Shown piece after piece: positions 8,557 to 17,269 of a stretch of DNA of 64,000 bases (its first letter is position 1; every line of letters begins with the position of its first letter). The DNA is from Sessilibacter corallicola (GTDB lineage Bacteria; Pseudomonadota; Gammaproteobacteria; Pseudomonadales; Cellvibrionaceae). Made by a program: the position numbers and the translations under genes. The stretch lies in assembly GCF_021290925.1 (NCBI RefSeq), contig NZ_JAJSLX010000002.1, positions 895,001 through 959,000 of the forward strand, in the 5' to 3' direction. The notes beneath the pieces are model-generated. The model did not search any database. It worked only from the letters and a program-made list of their open reading frames with translations, and was not told the origin of the DNA.

Positions 8557-8907
8557 ATGACTAACAAGATTATTCAGGAACTCGAAAGCGAACAGATTAA
8601 GCAAGACGTTCCAGAATTCAGCCCAGGCGACACCGTTGTAGTTCAAGTAAAAGTAAAAGAAGGTAGCCGTGAGCGTCTTCAGGCTTTTGAAGGTGTTGTT
8701 ATTGGTAAGCGTAACCGTGGTCTACACTCTGCGTTTACCGTTCGTAAGATTTCTCACGGTGTTGGTGTTGAGCGTACTTTCCAAACACACAGCCCGTTAG
8801 TTGACAGCATTGCCGTTAAGCGTCGTGGTGATGTTCGTCAAGCGAAACTATACTACTTGCGTAACTTGACTGGTAAAGCGGCTCGTATTAAAGAAAAGCT
8901 TAACTAA
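8557..8907 (+). CDS. rplS: 50S ribosomal protein L19
   Basis: A 116-residue large-subunit protein located at the 30S-50S interface. Recognisable segments are [40 protein letters not shown] and [20 protein letters not shown]. The ATG follows the ribosome binding site aggag. It is the last gene of the operon and is followed 17 bases later by an intrinsic terminator. Confidence 0.98.
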   Translation: MTNKIIQELESEQIKQDVPEFSPGDTVVVQVKVKEGSRERLQAFEGVVIGKRNRGLHSAFTVRKISHGVGVERTFQTHSPLVDSIAVKRRGDVRQAKLYYLRNLTGKAARIKEKLN

Positions 8908-8924
8908 GATAGATTAATCGCTTA

Positions 8925-8951
8925 AAAAGCCGGCAATAGCCGGCTTTTTTC
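8925..8951 (+). terminator. Intrinsic terminator of the rpsP-rplS operon
   Basis: A 10-bp perfect stem (aaaagccggc / gccggctttt) with an aata loop is followed by a run of T. Confidence 0.92.
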
Positions 8952-9168
8952 GTTTTTACGGTCGATTTTCTACGTTGTGGTTTTATCTATATTAGGTAAT
9001 TCGATTAAATTTAAAGAAATGTTGTTATTGTGTGGAACCACATTGAGGTCGAGTGTTCCAAATCCCCGAATGTTGGTTAGATATTAACAACGCTTTTCGA
9101 GTCTAATAGTGCAAAACTCATTGAATCGCGAATATTCGACGCGGTTAGAAATATCAAAGGTTATCAAA

Positions 9169-9987
9169 ATGGGTAAAAATCAAGCTGGTTTCAAATTGTT
9201 TTCAAATGGTCGCGCTGCGTTTCGCTCTTCAATGAAAGCGGCAATTGCGGTAGTTGCGGCTGTCACCATGGGTTTTGCGTTTGCTCAGGAGAAAAGTGAT
9301 AGCGTTTCAAAAGAAGTAGAAACAGCAATTATCACAGGTATCGGCAAAGCACGTCCTCAGTTGGTTGTAGAATCTGTCTCCAAGAGTCCTGTTGATGGTT
9401 TGTACCGGGCTCACATCGAAAATGGCCCGACGTTATTCGTCAGTGGCGATGGCCAGTACGTTTTAGCTACTGATATGTATCAAGTTGTCGCTGGTGGTTT
9501 TGTTAACCTTCAAGAAGTTGAGCGCCAAGAAATGCGCGCTGTACTGGCAAAAGACCTTGAAGAGAATCACGAAGACTTGATTGTTTACTCACCAAAAGGT
9601 GAAGTAAAAGGCGTCGTTAACGTATTTACCGACGTTGATTGCGGCTTCTGCCAGCGTTTACACCGTGAAGTTGCTGAGCTCAACGAATTAGGTATTGAGC
9701 TTCGTTACTTGGCTTACCCACGCAGCGGTCTTCAAGGTGATTCGTACAACAAGATTGCCTCAGCGTGGTGTGCAAAAGATCAACAGCAAGCCATGGATAA
9801 GCTTAAGTCTCGTGAAACTATCGAAACTAATGTTTGTAACGACAACCCAGTAGCGAAACATTTCGCACTTGGTAATGAAATCGGTGTTCGCGGTACTCCA
9901 GCGTTATTGCTAGCTGACGGCACTTTGCTACCAGGTTATTTACCTGCGAAAGAATTGGCCGAGCGCATTGGTGTTGCTGTTAACTAA
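9169..9987 (+). CDS. dsbC: Thiol:disulfide interchange protein DsbC
   Basis: This periplasmic disulfide isomerase has 272 residues from the ATG at 9169, which has aaagg eight bases upstream; a longer frame from 9109 lacks a binding site. A long basic n-region is followed by a hydrophobic core (AAIAVVAAVTMGFAFA) and predicted cleavage before QEKSD. The dimerisation domain lies at about residues 35-110, then a thioredoxin fold with active site CGFC in VFTDVDCGFCQRLH, where CGYC is usual, and cis-proline RGTPALLL. In the Pseudomonas order I remember, xerD precedes dsbC; no xerD is present here. Confidence 0.94.
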   Translation: MGKNQAGFKLFSNGRAAFRSSMKAAIAVVAAVTMGFAFAQEKSDSVSKEVETAIITGIGKARPQLVVESVSKSPVDGLYRAHIENGPTLFVSGDGQYVLATDMYQVVAGGFVNLQEVERQEMRAVLAKDLEENHEDLIVYSPKGEVKGVVNVFTDVDCGFCQRLHREVAELNELGIELRYLAYPRSGLQGDSYNKIASAWCAKDQQQAMDKLKSRETIETNVCNDNPVAKHFALGNEIGVRGTPALLLADGTLLPGYLPAKELAERIGVAVN

Positions 9988-10008
9988 TTCAGCTTCTATC
10001 ATGTCGTC

Positions 10009-10036
10009 AAAACCCCGCTTATGCGGGGTTTTTTGT
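10009..10036 (+). terminator. Intrinsic terminator of dsbC
   Basis: The stem aaaaccccgc / gcggggtttt with loop ttat is followed by a T-rich tract, 22 bases behind the dsbC stop. Confidence 0.92.
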
Positions 10037-10085
10037 TTTAAGTGTTCGGTAAAAACCACAGGGTCTGAGTAGGAAGGATTAGTGA

Positions 10086-11372
10086 ATGTTAAACGGTGAA
10101 TTCCCAAAAAATGTGTTGGTGATTGGCTGGGTGTGGCCTGAGCCAAAAGCGTCTGCGGCCGGGGATCACATGTTGTCTATCTTGCAGTTGTTGAAGGCGC
10201 AAGGTTGCCAGATCACGTTCGCCAGTCCCGCTCAGAAGACCGATTTATCCGCGCCACTGGAATCCATCGGCGTTCATTGTCAGGCAATCGAAGTTAATGA
10301 TGCGTCTTTCGACGCGTTTTTACAGCAACTCAATCCCGATTTAGTGGTGTTTGATCGCTACATGATGGAAGAGCAATTTGGTTGGCGGGTAGAGAAGGTG
10401 TGCCCTGACGCAATTCGGGTATTGGATACCGAAGATTTACACAGTTTGCGCGAATATCGTCAACAACAAGCCAAGGCGGGCTCCAATAACGACAACACAG
10501 CCTTATCTGAGAATGCGCAGCTTCATTCTGACAAAGGCATACGAGAAGTGGCGTCTATTTATCGCTGTGACCTGTCTTTGATTATCTCCAAGGCGGAGTT
10601 TGAATTGCTCCAGAACACCTATCAGTTGCCGCAGAGTATTCTTCATCACTTACCGTTTTGTTTACCCCAGGCTCATAAGTCTAAGGTCGCGAGTCAAGAA
10701 ACCCCAGAGTTTGAACAGCGCAAAGATTTCATCACCATTGGTAACTTTCGTCATCCGCCAAACTGGGATTCCGTTCTCTGGTTGAAAAAGCTGTGGCCCG
10801 AGATTCGACGACAGCTCCCCGGTGTTAATTTGCATATTTATGGCGCTTATCTACCGAAAAAAGCCTCGGAGCTTCACAACCAAAAACAAGGGTTTTTGGT
10901 TCACGGCTGGGTCGATGATGCCTACGAGGTCATGCAGCAAGCCAGAGTGTGTTTATCGCCGCTGCACTTCGGTGCTGGACTGAAAGGGAAGTTATTACTT
11001 GCTATGTCGGCGGGCACGCCCAGTGTCACTACCGCCGTTGGCGCAGAATCCATGACGGATGATCAGTGGCCCGGTCTGTTGGCTGAGTCGGATAATGAGA
11101 TTGCGCAGTCAGCCGTGGAGCTGTACACCAATAAATCCGCTTGGCAGAGTCGTCACGAATTGTCATTAATGATCGCTCAAGAACGCTATGGATCGGATCA
11201 ATGGGGACAAAATCTGGTTGATGCTATTGCTCAAATAAGCGCCGATGTTGATCGGCATCGCTCGGGTAATTTCGTGGGTCAGATTCTGAGGCATCAGCAT
11301 CACCGTGCAACTCAGTTTATGTCTCAGTGGATTGAAGCGAAAAACAAACTTTCAAAACTTCAGGACGAGTAA
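10086..11372 (+). CDS. GT-B glycosyltransferase (GT4-like)
   Basis: The 428-residue protein has an N-terminal Rossmann-like half (VLVIGWVWPEPKASAAGDHM, a typical acceptor-side loop) and a C-terminal donor-binding half (GVNLHIYGAY, then VHGWVDDAYEVMQQARVCLS and FGAGLKGKLLLAMSAGTPSV). These are features of the GT4-type GT-B fold, transferring a sugar from a nucleotide donor. No signal peptide or membrane segment is seen, so it is cytoplasmic or peripheral. The ATG has ggaagga seven bases upstream. It sits alone between dsbC and hom, with no polysaccharide genes nearby, so the acceptor is unknown. Confidence 0.85.
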   Translation: MLNGEFPKNVLVIGWVWPEPKASAAGDHMLSILQLLKAQGCQITFASPAQKTDLSAPLESIGVHCQAIEVNDASFDAFLQQLNPDLVVFDRYMMEEQFGWRVEKVCPDAIRVLDTEDLHSLREYRQQQAKAGSNNDNTALSENAQLHSDKGIREVASIYRCDLSLIISKAEFELLQNTYQLPQSILHHLPFCLPQAHKSKVASQETPEFEQRKDFITIGNFRHPPNWDSVLWLKKLWPEIRRQLPGVNLHIYGAYLPKKASELHNQKQGFLVHGWVDDAYEVMQQARVCLSPLHFGAGLKGKLLLAMSAGTPSVTTAVGAESMTDDQWPGLLAESDNEIAQSAVELYTNKSAWQSRHELSLMIAQERYGSDQWGQNLVDAIAQISADVDRHRSGNFVGQILRHQHHRATQFMSQWIEAKNKLSKLQDE

Positions 11373-11514
11373 CCTGATTTCAATAAAATTGTGCCAAATT
11401 CCTCTGCTCATTTGACAGTAAGTGTTTGCCTCAGTAATGTTGCCTACCCTTTTAAAAGGCGGTCAATTGCTATTCAACTGGGGTGACTCGCCACGTAATT
11501 CAGAGGAAGAGATT

Positions 11515-12819
11515 TTGAAATCGGTAAAAATTGGCATCTGCGGTCTTGGCACCGTTGGCAGTGGTACAGTTAACGTTCTATCGCGCAACGCAAGTGAAAT
11601 TAACTCTCGTGCTGGGTGCAATATTATTATCGAGCAAATTGGTGCCCGAAGAGACAATCCTAACTGCGACACCAGTCAAATCTCTATCACCCGCGATATT
11701 TTCGATGTGGTTGTGAACCCTGATATTGACATCGTTGTTGAGCTTATTGGCGGAACAACGGTAGCCAAAGAATTAGTTCTAAAAGCCATTGCGAACGGCA
11801 AACACGTAGTGACTGCCAACAAGGCATTGATTGCCGAGCACGGCAATGAAATCTTTAAGGCTGCAAAAGAGAAGGGCGTTACTGTCGCCTTTGAAGCCGG
11901 TATTGCCGGTGGTATTCCAATCATCAAATCTATTAAAGAAGGTTTGGCGGCGAACAAAATTGAATGGTTGGCTGGCATCATTAACGGCACTGGTAACTTC
12001 ATTCTTACCGAAATGCGCGACAAGGGTCGTGCCTTTGAAGATGTGTTAAAAGAAGCGCAAGAGCTTGGCTACGCCGAAGCAGATCCAACATTTGATGTTG
12101 AGGGAATCGATGCTGCTCACAAGCTGGTTATTCTCGCGTCAATCGCCTTTGGTATTCCTTTGCAATTCGACAAAGTGTTCACCGAAGGCATCACCAAAAT
12201 TACCGAAGAAGACGTCGCCTACGCTCAAGAATTAGGCTATCGCATCAAGCATTTGGGCATTGCTCGACGTGTGGGTAACAGCGCTGAATTGCGTGTTCAC
12301 CCAACCATGATTCCTAAAGAGCGATTACTTGCTAACGTCGATGGCGTTATGAATGCTGTATTAGTGCAAGGTGATGCAGTGGGGCCAACCCTGTATTACG
12401 GCGCTGGTGCTGGTGATGAGCCAACCGCTTCTGCTGTTATTGCTGACGTCGTTGATCTTGCTCGCACACTCACTGCCGATCCAGAGCACCGCGTGCCGCA
12501 TTTAGGCTTCCAGCCAGATCTTCTCAACGACTTAGAAATTTTGCCTATCACTGAAACGGAAACTTCTTACTACATCCGTTTAAGTGCTGTGGATAAGCCA
12601 GGTGTGCTTTCTACGATTACCCAAATCTTGAGTGATGCTGGGGTCAGTATCGAAGCGTTGATTCAAAAAGAACAACCTGAATCCGCCGAGACTGCGCCAG
12701 TGATTCTTCTAACAAACCGCACCATTGAAAAAGACTTAATGAAAGCGGTAGAAAAAATTCAGAGCTTGCCGTCTGTGGTTGGTGATGTCCGCCACATTCG
12801 CGTTGAATCTCTAAAATAA
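11515..12819 (+). CDS. hom: Homoserine dehydrogenase
   Basis: The enzyme of 434 residues reduces aspartate semialdehyde to homoserine in threonine/methionine synthesis. It has the NAD(P)-binding motif VKIGICGLGTVGSGTV, the catalytic domain (GIAGGIPIIKSIKEGL, INGTGNFILTEM) and a C-terminal ACT domain (YIRLSAVDKPGVLSTITQIL) for amino-acid feedback. The frame is open to 11422, but the TTG at 11515 directly follows aggaagag and gives the standard N-terminus. thrC follows after 19 bp and is probably co-transcribed. Confidence 0.95.
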   Translation: MKSVKIGICGLGTVGSGTVNVLSRNASEINSRAGCNIIIEQIGARRDNPNCDTSQISITRDIFDVVVNPDIDIVVELIGGTTVAKELVLKAIANGKHVVTANKALIAEHGNEIFKAAKEKGVTVAFEAGIAGGIPIIKSIKEGLAANKIEWLAGIINGTGNFILTEMRDKGRAFEDVLKEAQELGYAEADPTFDVEGIDAAHKLVILASIAFGIPLQFDKVFTEGITKITEEDVAYAQELGYRIKHLGIARRVGNSAELRVHPTMIPKERLLANVDGVMNAVLVQGDAVGPTLYYGAGAGDEPTASAVIADVVDLARTLTADPEHRVPHLGFQPDLLNDLEILPITETETSYYIRLSAVDKPGVLSTITQILSDAGVSIEALIQKEQPESAETAPVILLTNRTIEKDLMKAVEKIQSLPSVVGDVRHIRVESLK

Positions 12820-12838
12820 ACCGTTCAGGAATACAGCA

Positions 12839-14230
12839 GTGAAATACATAAGTACACGTGGACAAGCGCCTGCCTTAAATTTTGAGGATGTCGTATTAAC
12901 CGGTCTTGCTTCTGATGGCGGCCTGTATGTGCCTGAGTCGTTGCCAAAATTCAGTGCCGAAGAAATCCAGTCTTGGGCTGGTCTTTCTTACCAAGAACTG
13001 GCGTTTAAAGTGATGAAGCCATTTGTGGCCGATTGCATGGCTGAGGAAGACCTTAAGTCTTTGATCGATAAGTCATACGCAACGTTCCGCCACAAAGCCA
13101 TTGCGCCGATGGTGCAAACCGGTCACAACGAGTGGGTGTTGGAATTGTTCCAAGGGCCAACTTTGGCGTTTAAAGATTTTGCGTTGCAGTTTTTGGGTAA
13201 TCTACTGGATTACATCTTGAAAAAGCGCGATCAAAAGGTTGTTATCATTGGTGCAACCTCGGGCGATACAGGCTCAGCCGCAATTGAAGGTTGTCGTCAC
13301 AGCGATAACGTGGATATTTTCATCATGCACCCGCATGAGCGAGTGAGTGATGTTCAGCGCCGTCAAATGACGACCGTTATCGCCAAGAACGTTCACAATA
13401 TTGCCTTGCAAGGCAACTTCGACGATTGTCAAAACATGCTCAAAGCAAGCTTTGCCGATCAGTCCTTTTTACCGAGTGACCGACGCTTGGTGGCTGTGAA
13501 TTCAATCAACTTTGCCCGAATCATGGCGCAAATTGTTTACTATTTTTATTCGGCCATCGCGCTAGGGGCTCCTAATCGTGAAGTGTCTTACTCGGTTCCA
13601 ACGGGTAACTTCGGTGATATTTTTGCGGGCTACCTCGCTAAGCAAATGGGTTTGCCGATCAAACAGTTGATTGTCGCGACCAACCAAAACGATATTTTGC
13701 ACCGTTGTATCAGCGCCAACGATCACACCAAAAAGACCTTGGTGCATTCGCTGTCGCCGTCTATGGACATTATGGTTTCCAGTAACTTTGAGCGCTTGCT
13801 GTTTGATTTGTACGACCGTGACGGTTCTGCAATTTCGCAGTTAATGGACGGCTTTAAGTCTGGCGGTATGGCATTGACCGACACCGTGATGGAGCGTTTG
13901 CAAAGCCAGTTTAGCAGTTACCGTTTGGACGACGACGAAACCGTTAAGGTAATCGCCGAAGTGTTTGAAGAAACCGAATACTTGTTAGATCCGCACACGG
14001 CTATTGGCCTAAAGGCAGGCCGTGAAGTTCGGGCAGATCAAGAAACTCCGGTAGTAAACCTAGCAACTGCGCATCCGGCTAAATTCCCTGATGCGGTCAA
14101 AAAAGCGGTTGATATCGCTGAACCACCATTACCGCATCACATGAGCGATTTGTTTGAACGCGAAGAAAAATACACCGTTTTAGAAAACGATATTGAAAAA
14201 GTGCACTCTTACATTTCTGATGCTCTGTAA
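12839..14230 (+). CDS. thrC: Threonine synthase
   Basis: This 463-residue PLP enzyme converts O-phosphohomoserine to threonine. The PLP lysine lies in FQGPTLAFKDFALQFLG and the phosphate-binding loop is GATSGDTGSAAIEG. The N-terminus MKYISTRGQAPALNFEDVVL and C-terminus fit the long proteobacterial ThrC. The start codon is GTG. It is the second gene of the hom-thrC pair and is followed by a strong terminator. Confidence 0.96.
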   Translation: MKYISTRGQAPALNFEDVVLTGLASDGGLYVPESLPKFSAEEIQSWAGLSYQELAFKVMKPFVADCMAEEDLKSLIDKSYATFRHKAIAPMVQTGHNEWVLELFQGPTLAFKDFALQFLGNLLDYILKKRDQKVVIIGATSGDTGSAAIEGCRHSDNVDIFIMHPHERVSDVQRRQMTTVIAKNVHNIALQGNFDDCQNMLKASFADQSFLPSDRRLVAVNSINFARIMAQIVYYFYSAIALGAPNREVSYSVPTGNFGDIFAGYLAKQMGLPIKQLIVATNQNDILHRCISANDHTKKTLVHSLSPSMDIMVSSNFERLLFDLYDRDGSAISQLMDGFKSGGMALTDTVMERLQSQFSSYRLDDDETVKVIAEVFEETEYLLDPHTAIGLKAGREVRADQETPVVNLATAHPAKFPDAVKKAVDIAEPPLPHHMSDLFEREEKYTVLENDIEKVHSYISDAL

Positions 14231-14246
14231 TTACTGATACGATCCC

Positions 14247-14277
14247 GGCCGCGAATCATTTTCGCGGCCTTTTTTCT
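14247..14277 (+). terminator. Intrinsic terminator of hom-thrC
   Basis: The stem ggccgcgaa / ttcgcggcc with a four-base loop is followed by TTTTTT, about 17 bases after the thrC stop. Confidence 0.93.
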
Positions 14278-14494
14278 CCTTTAATTTCCCATCTTTTCTG
14301 TTTGCTCCTTTCTTCTGTCTTTTGCCCAACTTCCTCTTATTTAAGAAACCAACATCTCAGTTACCGCTTTCATTCCCGTTAATTCCTTTTATATTCATGG
14401 GATTGTTTTGTATGCTAAGGCTAGCTTCGCTGGGTTTAGTGACAATAAAAGCGTTAACAACAAAAGAGTGGCTTTTGAACGTTCGGAGATGATT

Positions 14495-16636
14495 ATGCAC
14501 AATGGTGATGGCGGTGAAGTGGGCAATCGCTCCCGGCGTATCCTAGATATTCTCGCCCCCTTGATTCTTCGTTTTCCTGAATTTCCCACTGCTAATGCGC
14601 TGTACAATAGAAATTTCGTTTCAATTGTTGATCAATCGATTGAGAAATCGCTGTTGCATCCTGATATTACCCACACCTTAGATGTTGGAGAATCATTATC
14701 GGTAACGGCTCACTATGTTGAAAATTCAGATTCCGCCTACGATGAAAGAAAACTCTCCGACTTATATTGTTTTTACGACGATTGCTTTGCCAAGCTGAAA
14801 CCGTTTTTATCTCATCTCGATAATATTCAAAACGATTTGTTAGTGCTGAAAAATAAATCGCCAAATTTTTCAGCGTTAGCTAAAAAGCTCATTCGTTGTT
14901 CGCCGTTAATCTACGATCAATTGGGCCAAGCAATTAATCCTCAATTATTCAACAGTAACTACGCGCGCACTGTGTCTCCCGTTGAATTACAGGCTTTGTA
15001 TACCGATCATTTTAATGTGCACTTACAGCCATTAATTCATCGTTGTAAGGCAATTTCGGGAATGGGGGAGATCGAGAAAATCTCCAACAATACGCAAAAT
15101 CAATTCATTCCAAAGACCATCATTCCGGCCACACGCCTGCATTCGGTGAGTCGTAAAAATTTAAAAAGCCGTTTTTTGCGATTGGAAGATGTTCCGCCGG
15201 TTTACACACCGTTACGCGGCGCAGTTGCTAAAGATTGCAGTATGGTAACGGTGCCGTTTTACGGTTTATTAAAATCAACTCGTTTGTTTTGGGTGTTCAA
15301 CGATGTAGAGACTGACCAGTCGCCCATTGGTTATGTTTTTCTGATAGAAATTCGTGTTAAGGGAAAAACCGTTCCTTATATTGTCACGATCAATGGGCCA
15401 ATGGTTTCAACAACGCAGTGTCACGCGATATTTAAATTAATTGCAAACCTCTACGAAACAGAAACCGTTTTTGTAGCCAATTGGAAGAGTACTCAGTATT
15501 TGGTGAATTACGCGCCCATTCGCGAGTCTTTATCGTTGAGTAAAACCAGCAAAATTGATATTGATTTACCGTCCGGTTGGGTGTCGATGAACGACGAACG
15601 TTCATCGATGAATTGTTATTCGGATTCGGCGGTTTCTTCTGGTGTTGCGATTCATATAGATGATATTCCCGGAAAGCTGGTTTCTGTAACTGCCTCAGAC
15701 AGCAAACGGGAATATCCACCGCTTTCCCATTATAAAAATCTCCCTATTATTGCTCGAACCATCTTGGTGTATTTTTTCAAAGACGCAGATATTTATAGTC
15801 AGGTTGGCGATGAACCTGGTGATTATTTAAGTCTTGAAAAAATCCAACAGCAATTAAATGTATCTGATGATCAACTTAATAATATTCAATTATTTTTCGA
15901 TTTATACCGACATCACCAGTTTTCTGTTGAGTCCTTTCTTACATTAAATCGAAGTTTGAATTATTCGCTGTCAGATTTAAACACGTTAGATCCGGTGATT
16001 CGCGCGTCGATATTGTCGCCTTTGTACAGAGAGCATTCCGAGTTATTTTCTGAGCAAGACTGGAAAGTCACCAGCCAGGCAACGTTTCGACAACTCGAAG
16101 GTCGATTGCAAGATACTACCTTAGCGCCTGGAAGCCGAGAAGTCATTCGCGATCATATGGCATCTATTCCCGATACCTTGGTCGAAAACTATTGGCAATC
16201 TATCAGCCGGTTTTTATTTGTAGAAAATACCGAGACGCCAGATTATTACGCGTTGCAGCGATTGATTAGAAATTTAAATTCTGTGGATGTAGTGAATCAT
16301 ATGCTGGAGTTTTTAGATGAAAACTCCAAGTTCACAGATTTGATACAAGCGTACAACAAGCGCTGGTTTGAATTTTTTACACGTGCGGCCGGTGACGGAA
16401 TCAACGCAGAAATCTATCGCTCCGTGGTAAATAAAGCTTATTACAAAAAGTCGTTAGATAAAAATGCAAACTTAGCCATATACGAAATGGCTAAGTTGTA
16501 TGTTTATGGTTGTGAATTGGATTTTACCGATGCCAGAGCTTGGTTTGAAGAAATATGCGCAGCGCAGTCTTTTCGTGATCGCTCAAAGCAAGAGTTCAGC
16601 GAGCGTATTGTGTACGAGCAAAAACAATTGCTGTAA
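14495..16636 (+). CDS. Large protein of unknown function
   Basis: I do not recognise this 713-residue protein. The chosen ATG (14495) has ggag six bases upstream; the frame is open from a TTG at 14408. There is no signal peptide or clear membrane helix, so it is probably cytoplasmic. A helical N-terminal part (to about residue 200) leads to a middle region with aromatic-rich strands (TVPFYGLLKSTRLFWVFNDV, PYIVTINGPMVSTTQCHAIF) and a helical C-terminal part with short repeat-like segments (NLAIYEMAKLYVYG, LDFTDARAWFEEI) resembling Sel1/TPR helices. It stands alone between the thrC terminator and a convergent gene. Base use is slightly more AT-rich than the neighbouring thr genes. Confidence 0.75.
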   Translation: MHNGDGGEVGNRSRRILDILAPLILRFPEFPTANALYNRNFVSIVDQSIEKSLLHPDITHTLDVGESLSVTAHYVENSDSAYDERKLSDLYCFYDDCFAKLKPFLSHLDNIQNDLLVLKNKSPNFSALAKKLIRCSPLIYDQLGQAINPQLFNSNYARTVSPVELQALYTDHFNVHLQPLIHRCKAISGMGEIEKISNNTQNQFIPKTIIPATRLHSVSRKNLKSRFLRLEDVPPVYTPLRGAVAKDCSMVTVPFYGLLKSTRLFWVFNDVETDQSPIGYVFLIEIRVKGKTVPYIVTINGPMVSTTQCHAIFKLIANLYETETVFVANWKSTQYLVNYAPIRESLSLSKTSKIDIDLPSGWVSMNDERSSMNCYSDSAVSSGVAIHIDDIPGKLVSVTASDSKREYPPLSHYKNLPIIARTILVYFFKDADIYSQVGDEPGDYLSLEKIQQQLNVSDDQLNNIQLFFDLYRHHQFSVESFLTLNRSLNYSLSDLNTLDPVIRASILSPLYREHSELFSEQDWKVTSQATFRQLEGRLQDTTLAPGSREVIRDHMASIPDTLVENYWQSISRFLFVENTETPDYYALQRLIRNLNSVDVVNHMLEFLDENSKFTDLIQAYNKRWFEFFTRAAGDGINAEIYRSVVNKAYYKKSLDKNANLAIYEMAKLYVYGCELDFTDARAWFEEICAAQSFRDRSKQEFSERIVYEQKQLL

Positions 16637-16654
16637 AACAGCTGGGCATTTGGG

Positions 16655-17161
16655 TTACAAATCCAGAGTTTTCCATTGATCGCCTTTGCGAAATTCCATG
16701 CTGTTAACCTTGCCAAAACCTTCAATATTTACGAGGTTAACCTGTCTGGGCCAGGTTTCATGAAGAGCGGTTTGACGAATTTGTATTTGGGTAATGTTTT
16801 CGGGTTTTACAACTTCTTGGTAAACCCAAAAGAATTTTTCGTCTGATTCAAATCCAATTACGTCTAATGCAGGTACTCGATCGTTTAATTTGATATTGAA
16901 GTGATCAACAACGTAGTTAGCAAAGTTTTTTTGCGTTTCAGGTTGGTTGTTAAAGTCTGCGTCGCTGGAAAAAAGGTGTTTTACCACATGCTCTGCGTCG
17001 TGAACCAAAAACCGATGCACGATTTCTAGGTTTCCATTTCTAGCGTTAAGGCTGACTGTGGTGGTTGCGTATTTTTGCTGATGCGCCATCGCCGCACTGC
17101 TAAGCCAGAACGCAGTGATAATCCACAATAACGATTTTAGAGAAAACGTGTGTTGATGCAT
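16655..17161 (-). CDS. DUF6702-like secreted protein
   Basis: This 168-residue protein has a signal peptide (LLWIITAFWLSSAAMA, cleavage before HQQKY), so it is exported. The mature part reads ATTTVSLNARNGNLEIVHRF, DAEHVVKHLF, then FNIKLNDRVPALDVIGFE, which resembles the DUF6702 pattern of a small beta-rich periplasmic domain. The function is unknown. It lies behind the M1 peptidase gene on the same strand but is separated from it by a terminator and a tandem repeat, so it probably has its own promoter. Confidence 0.72.
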   Translation of the reverse strand: MHQHTFSLKSLLWIITAFWLSSAAMAHQQKYATTTVSLNARNGNLEIVHRFLVHDAEHVVKHLFSSDADFNNQPETQKNFANYVVDHFNIKLNDRVPALDVIGFESDEKFFWVYQEVVKPENITQIQIRQTALHETWPRQVNLVNIEGFGKVNSMEFRKGDQWKTLDL

Positions 17162-17188
17162 AAATTTGTTTCTTTTTTACTTGAAGCC

Positions 17189-17227
17189 AGAGTTACTTAA
17201 GAGAGTTACTTAATAGAGTGACTTAAA
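17189..17227. repeat. Tandem repeat, three 13-bp units
   Basis: Three adjacent units agagttacttaag, agagttacttaat and agagtgacttaaa fill the space between the M1 peptidase terminator and the start of the DUF6702-like gene. A further near-copy (gagttacttaat) occurs at 19959-19970 upstream of recJ. Confidence 0.85.
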
Positions 17228-17255
17228 AAAACGCCGCAATAAGCGGCGTTTTTAG
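17226..17255 (-). terminator. Intrinsic terminator of the M1 peptidase gene
   Basis: The stem aaaaacgccgc / gcggcgttttt is flanked by A-runs and T-runs, so it can work on the minus strand behind the peptidase gene, 15 bases beyond its stop. Confidence 0.88.
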
Positions 17256-17269
17256 GGTTTTGCACAATA

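Noticed and set aside
17189-17227. CRISPR-like array
   Set aside because: Units are directly adjacent with no spacers, are only 13 bp, and no cas genes are present.
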